From: Aegilops tauschii subsp. strangulata
Lineage: Eukaryota > Streptophyta > Magnoliopsida > Poales > Poaceae
Reading direction: 5' to 3'
Assembly (NCBI RefSeq): GCF_002575655.3
Contig: NC_053035.3
Span: 89,243,322-89,307,321, forward strand
Length of the DNA: 64,000 bases
Of the stretch, positions 36,901 through 46,894 are shown piece by piece. Within the stretch, counting starts at the first letter, position 1, and every line of letters starts with the position of its first letter. Made by a program: the position numbers and the translations under genes. The notes below the pieces were generated by a model. That model saw only the letters and a list, made by a program, of their open reading frames with translations. It was not told the origin of the DNA and ran no database searches.

Positions 36901-37144
36901 TCTACTTGAGAAGCAGCTCTTGAATATGAGGGTCCTGCACCCAGCCCATCGATGGTCCATCGTCGTCTGCTCCGGCATCTTCATCTTCATGATCATGCCC
37001 TTCGTCTGCTCCGGCATCTTCCTCATCATCATATCTGGCATCTTCTACATGATGACTGTGTACTGCATCTACATCGTGATCATGTCCTGCAGATTCTTCG
37101 TCTTCTCGCCCGCCCTCGCCGCGGTTGTAGTAGTGGCGCACCAT
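33913..37144 (-). pseudogene. tnp2: TNP2-type CACTA transposase
   Basis: Cuts and joins element ends. The main open frame, 36,675-33,913, encodes 920 residues. It covers the TNP2 core (CPLDLPHVKYHVC, CPVCGVTRYKKR, WPVFVWMYNLPPWL, HILDVMHITKNVRESLLGTL, SHDCHLLMTEILPVAIRG), the DUF4218-like part (FFDVMVHLLVHIVED, MMPFERMNGVIKGYVRN) and the C-terminal DUF4216-like part (PMFRVRWAKSIL). An N-terminal extension starts at ATG 37,144 inside a subterminal repeat and runs through an Asp-rich segment. Two lesions separate it from the core: a TAG at 36,902-36,904, and a 1-bp frame change at the CCCC run 36,692-36,695. The core itself is uninterrupted. Confidence 0.88.
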
Positions 37145-37355
37145 GGTTGTGGTGCGCCATTAGTGTGATAGACACTAATGGCACACCAGCACACGGTGCG
37201 CCATTAGTAGTTTTGGAAAAAAAATGTTAGTAGTGGCGCACCATAGTTGTGGTGCGCCATTAGTGTCTATCACACTAATGGCGCACGAGCACACGGTGCG
37301 CCACTACTATATAGTAGTGGCGCACCGCATGTCTGGTGCGCCATTAGTGTGCATA
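37130..37355. repeat. Right subterminal repeat array of CACTA 1
   Basis: Copies of GGTGCGCCATTAGTGT and (A/T)AGTGGCGCACC in facing pairs, matching the left array. The array overlaps the first codons of the transposase gene. Confidence 0.88.
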
Positions 37356-37366
37356 TTGTCTATAGC

Positions 37367-37382
37367 CCTTTTCCTAGTAGTG
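37367..37382 (-). repeat. Right terminal inverted repeat of CACTA 1
   Basis: CCTTTTCCTAGTAGTG, perfect complement of the left end, followed by the TGT TSD at 37,383-37,385. Confidence 0.95.
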
Positions 37383-37961
37383 TGTATATCACCCTCAAAC
37401 GAACGGTCAATTCGAACGGGCCAATGGCATGATAATGAGTGGCATTAAAACCAGACTAGTGCGATCCCTACGAGAGTTGGATAAGCACTGGGTCGAGGAA
37501 CTCAATTCCGTACTCTGGGGTCTGCGAACTACGCCTAATCGCACGACGGATTAACACCTTTTTTCATGGTGTACGGCGCAGAGGTTGTCTTGCCCTGCGA
37601 CATTATTCATGACTCACCTCGAGTGTGCATGTACGAAGAGAGAGAAGCCGAGCTCGATCGGCCGGACGACTTGGACGGCCTTGAAGAGGAGCGTGACATG
37701 GCACGAGCCCTTTCCGCATTTTATCAACAGCAGGCTCGGCAATACCAAATCAGATTAGTGCGGGCCAAGACTTATAATGTCGGCGAACTCATTTTGCGCC
37801 TCCCAGAGAAAAAGAAGGACAAACTCAAACCAAACTGGGAGGGCCCCTTCATTATAGATGAAGTTCTCACCAGAGGAGCCTATCGCCTTCGTAATACATC
37901 GGATAATCGCCTCGAGCCAAACCCATGGAACGCAGCTCGGCTCCGAAGATTCTACGCATAA
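37383..37961 (+). pseudogene. pol: B pol part 4: integrase C-terminal part
   Basis: Resumes at the HPQTNG-type motif of the integrase core, including the third acidic residue (GQFERANG) near 37,410. A TAA with a frame change occurs near 37,553, then an open frame runs 37,566-37,961 (MVYGAEVVLPCDI; LPEKKKDKLKPNWEGPFII; ending RLRRFYA). No chromodomain follows, consistent with a non-chromovirus lineage. The TAA at 37,959 is the natural end of pol. Confidence 0.87.
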
Positions 37962-38333
37962 GTTCGGCCATGTATCTTTCATTTCCTTTTTGCCTCTTCG
38001 TTTTCTTTTTCTTCTTTCTTCCCAATTTTTCACTTTTCCCAGACTATGTTCGGTTCTGCCAAACACTTAAAGGGCACACATCCTTAAATGTATACACCCT
38101 ATTATGACTGGGGGCTTCTTTGACGAAGCCTAATATTAAACAGTTGCGGGCCTACATTGGCTATGTCGTTTGATTTATATAATCCTTTGCCATTATATGC
38201 ACCTCTATGACTTAAGTTTTTGCCAAGCTGGATTGCCTCGCTCCTGTGTTTATACCCTACGTTCCCGATTGTTCGGCTAGGGCATCAAGGGAGCACCTCT
38301 GCAATTGTTACAACCGGGTAATCCGGACCTGTA
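37962..38333. other. Post-pol spacer of B
   Basis: T-rich, no coding sequence. The block at 38,225-38,310 matches the spacer of element A near 3,535-3,620. It is interrupted by the chromovirus at 38,334; the five bases before it are CTGTA. Confidence 0.65.
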
Positions 38334-39626
38334 TGTGACACCCAAGTTTTTATTTGGATTTTTCAAAAGATTTTTATTTGACTTGAGGGGAGTGATTTAA
38401 TTTTTCTTCAAGAGAACTCTCCCTCTCATACTTTTTTTTATGGCAAAAGTTTTATTTGGATTCACCCAAGTTCTGCCTTTGGTCTTGGAAGTTCTGGCTT
38501 TTCTTTTGGACCCAAGACAAAATGTTTTTCATTTGGGAAAATAACTTTTGAAAATCTTTTTGAAATTTGCACTATGGCTTTTGGAAAGTCCTTTGCCACT
38601 TTCAACAATTCCTTCTTGCCATGGCCTTAGTGCAAATGCTCTCTCCTAACCCTTCCCTCACCTTTGGATCATGTTTTACACCAAATCCAGCAAGTTGAAC
38701 CTCCCCATGTATCTATTTCCATTCAAATTCTATTCAAATAAATTTCTGCCTTCTTTTCTAGCACTTGGAGATTTGCAAAGGAACTCCATTTTCTGTTTTG
38801 ATTTTTGCCACCAAACCAACTCTCCCTCCTAGTCCTTTGAACCCCCAACCTAGAACTATGAAGATCCACTGGTCTTCAGTTCAAAATTTTCAAACTACAC
38901 TTGCTGCAAGTTTGGACCAGATTTGTCAAATTTGGTGAAATTCATTCGAAACCTTCTCCAAAAATTCCAAGTAAAATCAGGAAGCCTCTGGGTGCATTGA
39001 GTGGTCATCTCACCAAGTTACAGCTCTAGAAAAATTTATCTCATGGCCAAAACCTTCTGTCGAACACCTGCAGTGCACTGTCTTTGTCACATTCAGAAAG
39101 TTCAGAGATTCAGTCAAGTGGCTGCTGTCGTTTTCTTCAGAAGCGGACGTCGATCTCGCCAGTGCCACCGCGTCGCCTTGCTCCTCGTGCCCGCTCTCTT
39201 GTTCCTGCACCGCACGAACACCTGGCGCCTTGCGGGCGTCGGCGATGAGCAGCAGAAGGTGCGCCGCCCCGTGACCGACGCCGGCGGCAGCTTTGCTGGC
39301 GCCAGCGGGAGACACGGCGCCGACGACGCCACCCAGCGCCGCCCAAACCACCGGAGCTCGTCGCGTGGCCTTCCACTCCCCCGAACGCGCTGCCGCTCTC
39401 GTCGTGAACCGCAGGGCGCGGAGCGCGCTCTCTGCCGCCGTTGAGCCCGTGCAGTCACCTCACCGTGGACCGACGCCATTACGCCAAGACCGACCCCGTT
39501 TTGCTATAAAACGAATCCAGTAACCTCCACTGATGCTGCCTGGCCGCTCAAACCACCTGCCAATCCACTGCTCCGCCGTAATCGCTCGCCGGAGATTCTC
39601 CGTTCACGGCCACCCCGTCGATCCGC

Positions 39627-39636
39627 CTATAAATAG
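39627..39636 (+). promoter_or_regulatory. TATA box in chromovirus LTR1
   Basis: CTATAAATAG followed by AGGCCCC and a pyrimidine/A-rich region with plausible start sites about 30-40 bp downstream (near 39,660). It lies within the segment deleted from LTR2. Confidence 0.75.
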
Positions 39637-40613
39637 AGGCCCCGAACTTCAACTCGAGCACCCACCAGCCCTACACTCCCCCTAGAGCACGCCTAACCAC
39701 TGGAAGAGCCCCGAGGAGGTCTCCTTCCTCGTCTCCGGCCGCCGCGACCCGCCACGGGATCCAGCCCGATTCGCCCATGTGTGTGCTCCTCCGCCTCCAT
39801 TCTCTTGTCAGTAGCTTCACCTTGCGTCACTCGTTCTGACCCGCGCCTCAATTCGTAGTTTGCAGCCCTCCACCGGAGTTCCCCATCCTCACCCGAGCCG
39901 CCGTCCGCCGGAGATAGTGTCGCCGTCGATGTGGTGCTCCCCGTTGGACAAGTCCACCACCCACCGACGCGGAAGAAGACGCTGAAGCTCTTGGTACCCT
40001 CCGTTTCTCCTAACTCGCCGTGGTTCGACGCCGGCGTCCACCGCAGTCTTCGGGCGCCGGCGAGCTTTTCAAACCTGACATGTGGACCCCGCGTGTCAGC
40101 CTCTGTTCTTTTATTCGCGAACCGTTTTCTGTTGGCGCCTTCGGGCAAAATACGTCTTCTCCTTTGCGCTTGCGCATTCCCAGCCGAAGTGTTTTCTGTT
40201 TTCTCAGTTAAAACCCTGGAACTTTTCTGTTTCATTACAGATAAGTCCCTAGACAGAAACCTTTATAACTTTTTAATAAAAAGGTATTTTTGAGTGATTC
40301 TTTTTCTGACAATCTCCAATTTTTGTCTAGTTTTTGATGGGATTTATTTGAAAAATATTTGGAAAAGTTTCTGTGTATGTGTTGGTTTTCACGTTAGTAC
40401 CCGTTTCGTGATTGCCGTAGGTTCCGGGAGAGGTGAAGGGGCCGCGAACTTCGCCGAGCTAGACTCCGACTTCTCCGAACCAGGCAAGCATGTTTTGAAC
40501 ATTTGATATGGCAGATGTTTTGCATGTTCACATGAGAGTTTGTGCGTGGCATATGAGTGTCGGTAAAAACCTCGTTGCTTGTAAGGCAACTACCCGGTTG
40601 TCCCAAAGTCAGG

Positions 40614-40910
40614 ATGACCTCTGATGAGAGGTGGCCTAATCATGTGGTGACATGAAGGGCAGCAAGGTGGTACTGTTGTAGCATGCCAGCCTTGCGTCAT
40701 CCTACTTTCTTCGACGTTAACGTGGTTGGAGCTACGTTATCGTTCTTTTCCCGCAAGTTCCAATGTTGCAATGACCTCTGATGAGAGGTGGCCTAATCAT
40801 GTGGTGACATGAAGGGCAGCAAGGTGGTACTGTTGTAGCATACCAGCCTTGTGTCATCCGACTCTTCTGACGTTAACATGGTTGGAGCCGTGTTACCGTT
40901 CTTTCCCCTT
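40614..40910 (+). repeat. 157-bp tandem duplication in LTR1
   Basis: Two copies, starting at 40,614 and 40,771, each beginning ATGACCTCTGATGAGAGG and running to the GTTCTTT(T)CCC segment. The same duplication is present in LTR2 near 48,833 and 48,990, so it predates the LTR pair. Confidence 0.85.
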
Positions 40911-41616
40911 CCGTGGTACCACATGTCTCATTGCCAGGATGCGGTTTAGTAAGTTGGTAACCTCTTTCCGTGTACACACCAAACAGAGTGGCCGGGATGA
41001 GGGTACCTTGGCCCAGGATTAAAGCCAGTCATCCGGTCAGGGGGCATGGGTGTTTCCGGTTGGGACCGAGAGGGGGGGCACCCCCTTAAAGCGCGCGTAT
41101 AGAAATTTGATCCCATGCTACGCGAGGTTGTAGCCTCCCCGTCTCAAGGTTTTTCTTGAACGTTGCCGAGGGTGATCCCTGGCTTCGGATGGTTGAATTG
41201 GGTGTGTACTGGTTAGACGTGTTTCTTCCAAAACACCGTAGATGGAACTAGTCCCCGTGACTACTGGAATCCGTTGGCTGTGGTTAAGTACAAACTCTGC
41301 AGAGTCAATTCTTTCCAAATCATCGTATCCATGATCAGTAGTGTAAACATTATATCCATATCTATCCGTGTGAAAAACTTGTCCCCGGTGAACAAGCTCA
41401 CGTGGTACTTTCAGATTTATTGTTATTCCTGTGGATGGACTAACGTTATTTTTGTCTCACGCTTGTGATAATTTATGTTCCCGAACTGTTGTATTGTTGA
41501 GTTGTGATATAAGCCCTTTATGTGACGTCGCGCAGACGTCCGACTGTGGCGTGTACTCGTTTCTCACTTTAAATATAAGCCCTTTATGTGGTGTCGCCCC
41601 GACGCCCGACTGTGGC

Positions 41617-41904
41617 ATTATTATTCCGCATTTTCCTCTCGAGGAGTCTTTCAGACACTCGTTTGGCACCAGTATTATTATTCCGCAATTTTCGTCTCGA
41701 GGAGTCTTTCAGACACTCGTTTGGCACCAGTATTATTATTCCGCAATTTTCCTCTCGAGGAGTCTTTCAGACACTCGTTTGGCACCCGCATTATTATTCT
41801 GCATTTTCCTCTCGAGGAGTCTTTCAGACACTCGTTTGGCACCAGTATTACTATTCTGCAGTTTCCGCTCGAGGCGTCATTCAGACCCTCGCTTGGCACC
41901 CAGT
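41617..41904 (+). repeat. Five-unit 57/58-bp tandem array in LTR1
   Basis: Units contain TCTCGAGGAGTCTTTCAGAC and TCGTTTGGCACC. The last unit is the most diverged. The array lies near the LTR 3' end, downstream of the presumed start site, so it would be transcribed. Confidence 0.92.
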
Positions 41905-42486
41905 ATTTATTATCCCTATGTCTGATCGCACTGGTTAACTTTTTCATATGCTTCATGTTTACATTTGTTATACCTTATGTCCGAACTGTCTTGCGAGTAC
42001 TTTCATAGTACTCACCTGGCTTGTTGATTTGGCCAGATGTTGACGAAGGCGATCTCTTGGATGAAGAGTTTGATAGCGCGTCCGACGCCTAGAGGAGTCC
42101 CAGTTAGTCCTGCGCGATCCCGGATATTGGTCACTTGTATTGTATACGCTTCCGCCACCCGCAATAAGTCTTCTCGAGCCTCACTCCGACGCTCGATGAG
42201 CTGTAGTCTTCTGGAATCATATCACTCGCTTCGCGGTGATATTTCCACCACCGTCTTTATCGTGAGTTAGTAGTTGCCACCCTATCCGCCGTCTTGTTTT
42301 AGCGGCGTGCATGTAATAAATTGTTGAGCAGTCTCTGCTCAACCTTGTATTATATTTAGTACTCCTGGTATTTTTCTTCTGTGACAAAGATATTGTCTAT
42401 CAGTGAGAAGGAATTCTTCCTCGCTGGTCCGTAAAAGGGATTGGTCTCTCAATAATTATTTTATTGAAAAACCGGTCGTGACAAGC

Positions 42487-42499
42487 TTGGTACCAGAGC
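42487..42499 (+). promoter_or_regulatory. Primer-binding site of the chromovirus
   Basis: TGGTACCAGAGCC, one mismatch from the initiator tRNA-Met complement TGGTATCAGAGCC, four bases after LTR1. Confidence 0.85.
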
Positions 42500-42648
42500 C
42501 AGGCTGACTGTAGGAAGCCACTAGGTGCGAGCGCTAATCGGTTATTAGCGTTTTTGTGCTTTTTCAGCCTTTTGCAATTGTAGCTATTTTCTGTTGGTCA
42601 TCATAAATTTATGACATGACTACTCAGAATTTTTGCCTACTTTTGTAG

Positions 42649-43452
42649 ATGGCTGGCAGCAGCTGTGAGAATCGAGTGTTCACCAACGTGCCCGAGGGGT
42701 TTGTCAAGCTCCTCGTCTCCATCACCAAGCTCGCGATCGGGCCAGCAGCTCGCCCGGAGTTCACACTCTGTCAGCACAAGCTCAGTGACGACGTGTCTAT
42801 GCACCAAGCTGTGGTGCAGTTCAAGGGAGGACGTTCTGCTGCACGCCACTTCCGTTTTGTGGGAAGGGCCATGCCTACGGAGAGGCATGCCATGCAGATG
42901 GCTGCCCGTGAGGCGATAGCTCGCCTTCGGGACATCCTTCCTATGATGAAGACTCGTCGCTACCGCTACCTCCCATGCCATGTGCCCTACACCAGCCACT
43001 ATGCGTTCGCCTGCCATCGGGGAGAACGAGATGAAGCCATCGAGATGGTTGTGGAGTATCTCAAGGCTCTGGAGGAGTCTTTCGACAACCTCGTAGATGA
43101 TCTTGTGGCTGCCCGCATGGACTTAGTCCGGGGCGGTCCTGCCAGCAGGAAGGAGCTTCTCCACACGGCGCCGCCTTTGACATTCGTCTCGTCTTCAGCC
43201 TCGTATGCACCGGCCGTTTTGGCCACTGCTCGCCTTCTGCCTACCACTGAGGAGTTCGACCGAGTCATCGCTCCTACTCCAGTCAGAGCCGCACCGCCTG
43301 CCGCACGCGCTCTAGCACCAGTCGCCCCCGCACCATCACCGCAGCGCAGCGTCCCGCGCCAGGAGCCAGCTAGAGAGGAGGAAGTTGATTCTCTTGGACC
43401 GCTGAGCCTTGCCATCGGCAAGGGGAAGGAGATCTTCACCATCTCCGACTGA
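42649..43452 (+). CDS. Extra chromovirus ORF between LTR and gag, with a dsRNA-binding-domain-like segment
   Basis: An intact 267-codon ORF where most chromoviruses have only leader. It is not Gag: it lacks the gag core and zinc knuckle, and a separate gag starts at 43,774. Residues about 52-96 (MHQAVVQFKGG ... RHFRFVGRAMPTERHAMQM ... AAREAIARL) have the spacing of the second half of a dsRNA-binding domain: a His-initiated strand, a basic strand-rich middle, and a final helix of the form A-x-x-MAAREA-x-x-L. A helical part (130-155) and a Pro/Ala-rich tail (205-250) follow. The ATG at 42,649 directly follows a splice-acceptor-like tract. A second copy at 50,868 starts identically. A role in RNA binding or silencing interference is inference; it could be an unrelated alpha/beta domain. 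Confidence 0.75.
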   Translation: MAGSSCENRVFTNVPEGFVKLLVSITKLAIGPAARPEFTLCQHKLSDDVSMHQAVVQFKGGRSAARHFRFVGRAMPTERHAMQMAAREAIARLRDILPMMKTRRYRYLPCHVPYTSHYAFACHRGERDEAIEMVVEYLKALEESFDNLVDDLVAARMDLVRGGPASRKELLHTAPPLTFVSSSASYAPAVLATARLLPTTEEFDRVIAPTPVRAAPPAARALAPVAPAPSPQRSVPRQEPAREEEVDSLGPLSLAIGKGKEIFTISD

Positions 43453-43773
43453 GAGCACCGAGTAGCCGCGTGTTATACCTGCTTGTATGATGTGTTGTTT
43501 TATCTGTACGCTAGTTTGTATTGGTGTGATTGCTGCCTTCCGGAGTAGTACGCTAGTTTTTAATAACATGTCAGGATTGTGTACGCGCATCCTGAGTGAT
43601 GTATCTTGTGTTTGCTTTTCGCATGTAAGATTGATGTTAAGAACTTCTTCTCCATGAAAAATCATTTGTGTTTCTTTGAAAACCTTGAAGCCTTCGTATT
43701 TTTGCCTTTGCGAGATTTTTGTGCTACACAATTTTTCTCATGGGTTTTGCAAATAATACCCCAGACTGGAAAA
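43453..43773. other. Intercistronic region between the extra ORF and gag
   Basis: 321 bp, T-rich, no coding support. Shortly before the gag ATG there is ATAATACCCCAG, a possible 3' splice site at about 43,763. If used, gag could be read from a separate spliced RNA. Confidence 0.5.
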
Positions 43774-44850
43774 ATGTCTCGCCCGTGGACTCGCTCCATG
43801 CCCAATCAGCCAGAAGAGGTTTACGGGACACAGACCAGCAACAATTTCACTCAGGGACAGTCCAGCCAACAAGACAGCGAAGCAGCACTGTCTCAAGTAT
43901 GCCGTCTCTTCGAGCAAAGCCAGCAACAGCACCAAGAGATGATGAACCATGTCATCAACATGGGAAACCACCGTGAACCCTATCAACCCCATTCCAAATT
44001 ATCTGAATTACAGAAGACTCGCCCCTCAACTTTTGCTCACACCAACAGACCGCTGGAAGCCGATGATTGGCTTCGTGAGATTGAAAGGAAACTGATTATT
44101 GCTCAGTGCTCAGATCATGAGAAGGTACTTTATGCACCACACTACCTTACTGGAGCAGCCGCAGCATGGTGGGAAAACTTCCTACACATGATGATCTAAA
44201 GATCAAGAAGAGTTCAAGGAAGGCTTCCGTGGGGCACACATCCCCAGGAGCATCCTAAAGATCAAGAAGAGAGAGTTTGATGATCTAAAGCAAAGAGGCA
44301 TGTCAGTCACAGAATACAATGGCCAGTTTACCCAACTGTCTCGTTATGCCTACGACGAGCACATGACAGAAAGCAAGAAGATGGAAAAATTCTTGGATGG
44401 CCTGGCACCAGCGTTAAGATGCCAACTAATCGTGCACACCTTTCCGGATTTTAAGACGCTGGTGGACAAGGCCATCACCTTGGAGAATGAGCGCCGTAGT
44501 CTGGAAGATATCCGCAAGCGAAAGAGGGACAAGACGACTCTTGCTCGCAGCAACCGAGGCAAGACTGAGGTCCCGAGGACAGACACAAGGAGATCCACGA
44601 CTACTGAGCCAAGACCCGTCGGACAATTTCATGCCAGAGACAAGGAGTTCACATACCGTCCAGGGTTCACCTGCTATGCTTGTGGTCAACAAGGGCATTA
44701 TGCTAAACAGTGCCCGAAGCCAAGAGACTCGGCACCCAAGCCGAACAATGGTGGAAACAATCCAGCCCCCAAGCGCAACAACTTCAATCCCAGCAACAAC
44801 CATAGGAAGGGTCACCTGAACCATGTGACCAGGGAAGAAGCGCAGAATGC
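43774..44850 (+). pseudogene. gag: Gag of the chromovirus
   Basis: Starts at MSRPWTRSMPNQPEEVYG. The Gln-rich N-terminal region is followed by the gag core (RPSTFAHTNRPLEADDWLRE, WWENF). At 44,190-44,212 a short insertion made of two nearby sequence blocks introduces a stop (44,197-44,199) and shifts the frame. The reading resumes at 44,209 with [12 protein letters not shown] and continues to a CCHC zinc knuckle, [14 protein letters not shown], near 44,672-44,713. Apart from that lesion the frame is open, and it runs on without a stop into protease and RT, so Gag and Pol would be one polyprotein. Confidence 0.87.
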
Positions 44851-46894
44851 CCCAGACATCATGCTCGGTACGTTCCCTGTCAACACAGTACCTGCCACGG
44901 TTTTGTTTGATTCTGGAGCTTCCCATTCGTTCGTTTCGAAGAGTTTTGTTTCGCAACATGGTTTTCCGATACTTCCCTTGGAAAAATCTATGATCATCAA
45001 GTCCCCCGGAAATAAGCAAATCGCTCAGGGTTACTGCCAAGGAGTGGTCATTGAGTTTGAAGGACTACAATTCCACGCGAATCTCATCGTGTTGGAAAGT
45101 AAAGGACTGGATGTCATTTTAGGGATGGACTGGTTGACCACCAACAAAGGATTCATCGACTGTTTCAATCGAACAGTGATTCTCACTCACCATCACGGCA
45201 AGACTATAAGAGTTTCCGCTCAGGAAAGGCCACGATCACAGCAACCAAAACTGAACAAAATGGACATTGCCGAACTGAGAAAACTTCCAGTGGTATGCGA
45301 GTTTCCTGATGTGTTTCCTGAAGAACTACCAGGCATGCCACCAGACCGAGAGATCGAATTCAGCATCGAACTAGCACCTGGCACCGCTCCCATCTATAAG
45401 AAGCCTTATAGAATGGCACCCTCAGAATTGGTGGAGTTGAAGAAGCAGATAAAGGAGTTATTGGACAAAGGATTTATTCGAGCCAGCTCCTCACCATGGG
45501 GTTCGCCCGTGTTATTCGCCAAGAAGAAGGATGGGACACTGAGGCTGTGCATAGACTATCGAGCCCTCAATATGGTCACCATCAAAAACAAATATCCGAT
45601 GCCACGGATCAATGATTTGTTTGACCAGCTCGCACAAGCCAAGGTATTTTCAAAAATTGATTTGAGATCGGGATATCACCAATTGAAGGTACGGACGGAA
45701 GATATTCCCAAGACCGCTTTCACTTCCAGATATGGGTTATACGAGTTTACAGTGATGCCTTTTGGACTAACGAACGCCCCCGCATATTTCGTCCACCTCA
45801 TGAACAAAGTATTCATGAAATTCATGGACAAATTTGTGGTGGTATTCATTGACGACATTCTGGTTTACTCGAGGTCACCAGAAGAGCATGCTGAACACCT
45901 CAGAATTGTTTTGGGAGAATTGAGGAAACATCAGTTGTACGCCAAATTTAGCAAGTGCGAATTTTGGCTAAGACAAGTTGGTTTCTTGGGCCATATACTG
46001 AACCAAGAAGGCGTGGCCGTAGACCCAGAAAAAGTCAAGGCCATACTGGACTGGAAGCCACCCGCCAATGTTACAGATGTGCGGAGTTTCCTAGGGATGG
46101 CCGGATATTACAGGAGATTTATTGAAGGATTCTCCACTGTGGCGAAGCCTATGACACAATTACTCAAGAAGGACAAGAAATTCGTATGGACGGAAGCATG
46201 TGAGCAGAGCTTCCAAGAACTCAAGAAGAAGCTGACAACCGCACTGGTCTTAACTGTGCCAGACATACACAAGAGCTTTGAAGTGTATTGTGACGCGTCC
46301 CGAAAAGGTCTCGGATGTGTGCTAATGCAGGATGGCAAAGTTGTCGCATATGCCTCCAGGGAGCTGCGAAAACATGAGGAAAATTACCCAACACATGACT
46401 TGGAGCTAGCAGCAGTTATACATGCACTCAAGGAGTGGAGGCACTTTCTGTTGGGAAATCGCTGTGAAATATATACAGACCATAAGAGCCTCAAATATAT
46501 TTTCACACAGCCAGAGCTGAATTTACGCCAACGACGCTGGTTGGAACTAGTCAAGGACTATGACGTCGGTATTCACTACCACCCAGGGAAAGCAAATGTA
46601 GTGGCCGATGCCCTTAGCCGAAACCCCAGCCCGGACACTGACGGTCAACACAATTTGAGGCCTGAGTTTCAGCAAGAGTTTGCTAGGCTCAACATGATGT
46701 TAGTCTCTGAGGGCACCGTATCGAACCTGGAGATACAACCCACCCTGGTGGAACAAATTAAGAAGGCTCAACAGGGACATCCCAGCATCGAAGGCATAAA
46801 GAAGAAAATGAATCTTAATAAGACTTCAGAGTTCGTCACAGACAGTGAAGGAACATTATGGTACCGAGACAGACTTTGCGTACCTAACATTTAG
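44851..46894 (+). pseudogene. pol: Protease, reverse transcriptase and RNase H of the chromovirus
   Basis: This continues the gag frame. The retropepsin motif [10 protein letters not shown] lies near 44,905 and LGMDWL near 45,121. RT follows with [43 protein letters not shown] and the catalytic FIDDILVYS near 45,845, where both Asp are intact. RNase H runs from about 46,260 ([14 protein letters not shown]) through HDLELAAV and [10 protein letters not shown] to VVADALSR near 46,600. A TAG at 46,892-46,894 stops the frame just after RLCVPN, upstream of the integrase zinc module. This two-kilobase part is otherwise uninterrupted, so the RT and RNase H appear intact although the full polyprotein is not. 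Confidence 0.92.

Larger units (their letters stand above)
26049..37382 (-). mobile_element. CACTA (En/Spm) DNA transposon 1
   Basis: 11.3 kb bounded by the inverted termini CACTACTAGGAAAAGG and flanked by the 3-bp TSD TGT (26,046-26,048 and 37,383-37,385). Both ends carry arrays of a subterminal motif with core GGTGCGCCATTAGTA in alternating orientation. Three genes run on the minus strand: TNP2-type transposase (37,144-33,913), a Transposase_24/C48-like gene (30,672-27,216) and a small hybrid-binding-domain ORF (26,800-26,546). The transposase has a stop and a frameshift, so this copy is probably not autonomous. The terminus resembles the wheat Jorge group from memory only. Confidence 0.93.
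38334..42482 (+). repeat. LTR1 of the chromovirus (4,149 bp)
   Basis: TGTGACACCC ... GTCGTGACA. It includes a GC-rich stretch at about 39,120-40,100 with a TATA box, a 157-bp duplication and a five-unit tandem array. Compared with LTR2 it has about 17 substitutions by eye and an extra 1,666 bp (38,561-40,226). ORFs inside the LTR (for example 41,431-41,925) are not supported as genes. Confidence 0.93.

Noticed and set aside
41617..41904. Regular repeats that could suggest a CRISPR array
   Set aside because: Direct tandem units without unique spacers, inside a plant LTR.
41431..42008. Repeated ORFs of 116-164 codons with SRSLSDTRLAP-type repeats, also at 49,650-50,227
   Set aside because: They are translations of the 57/58-bp tandem array in the LTRs; all three frames are open, as expected of a repeat whose length is not constrained by codons.
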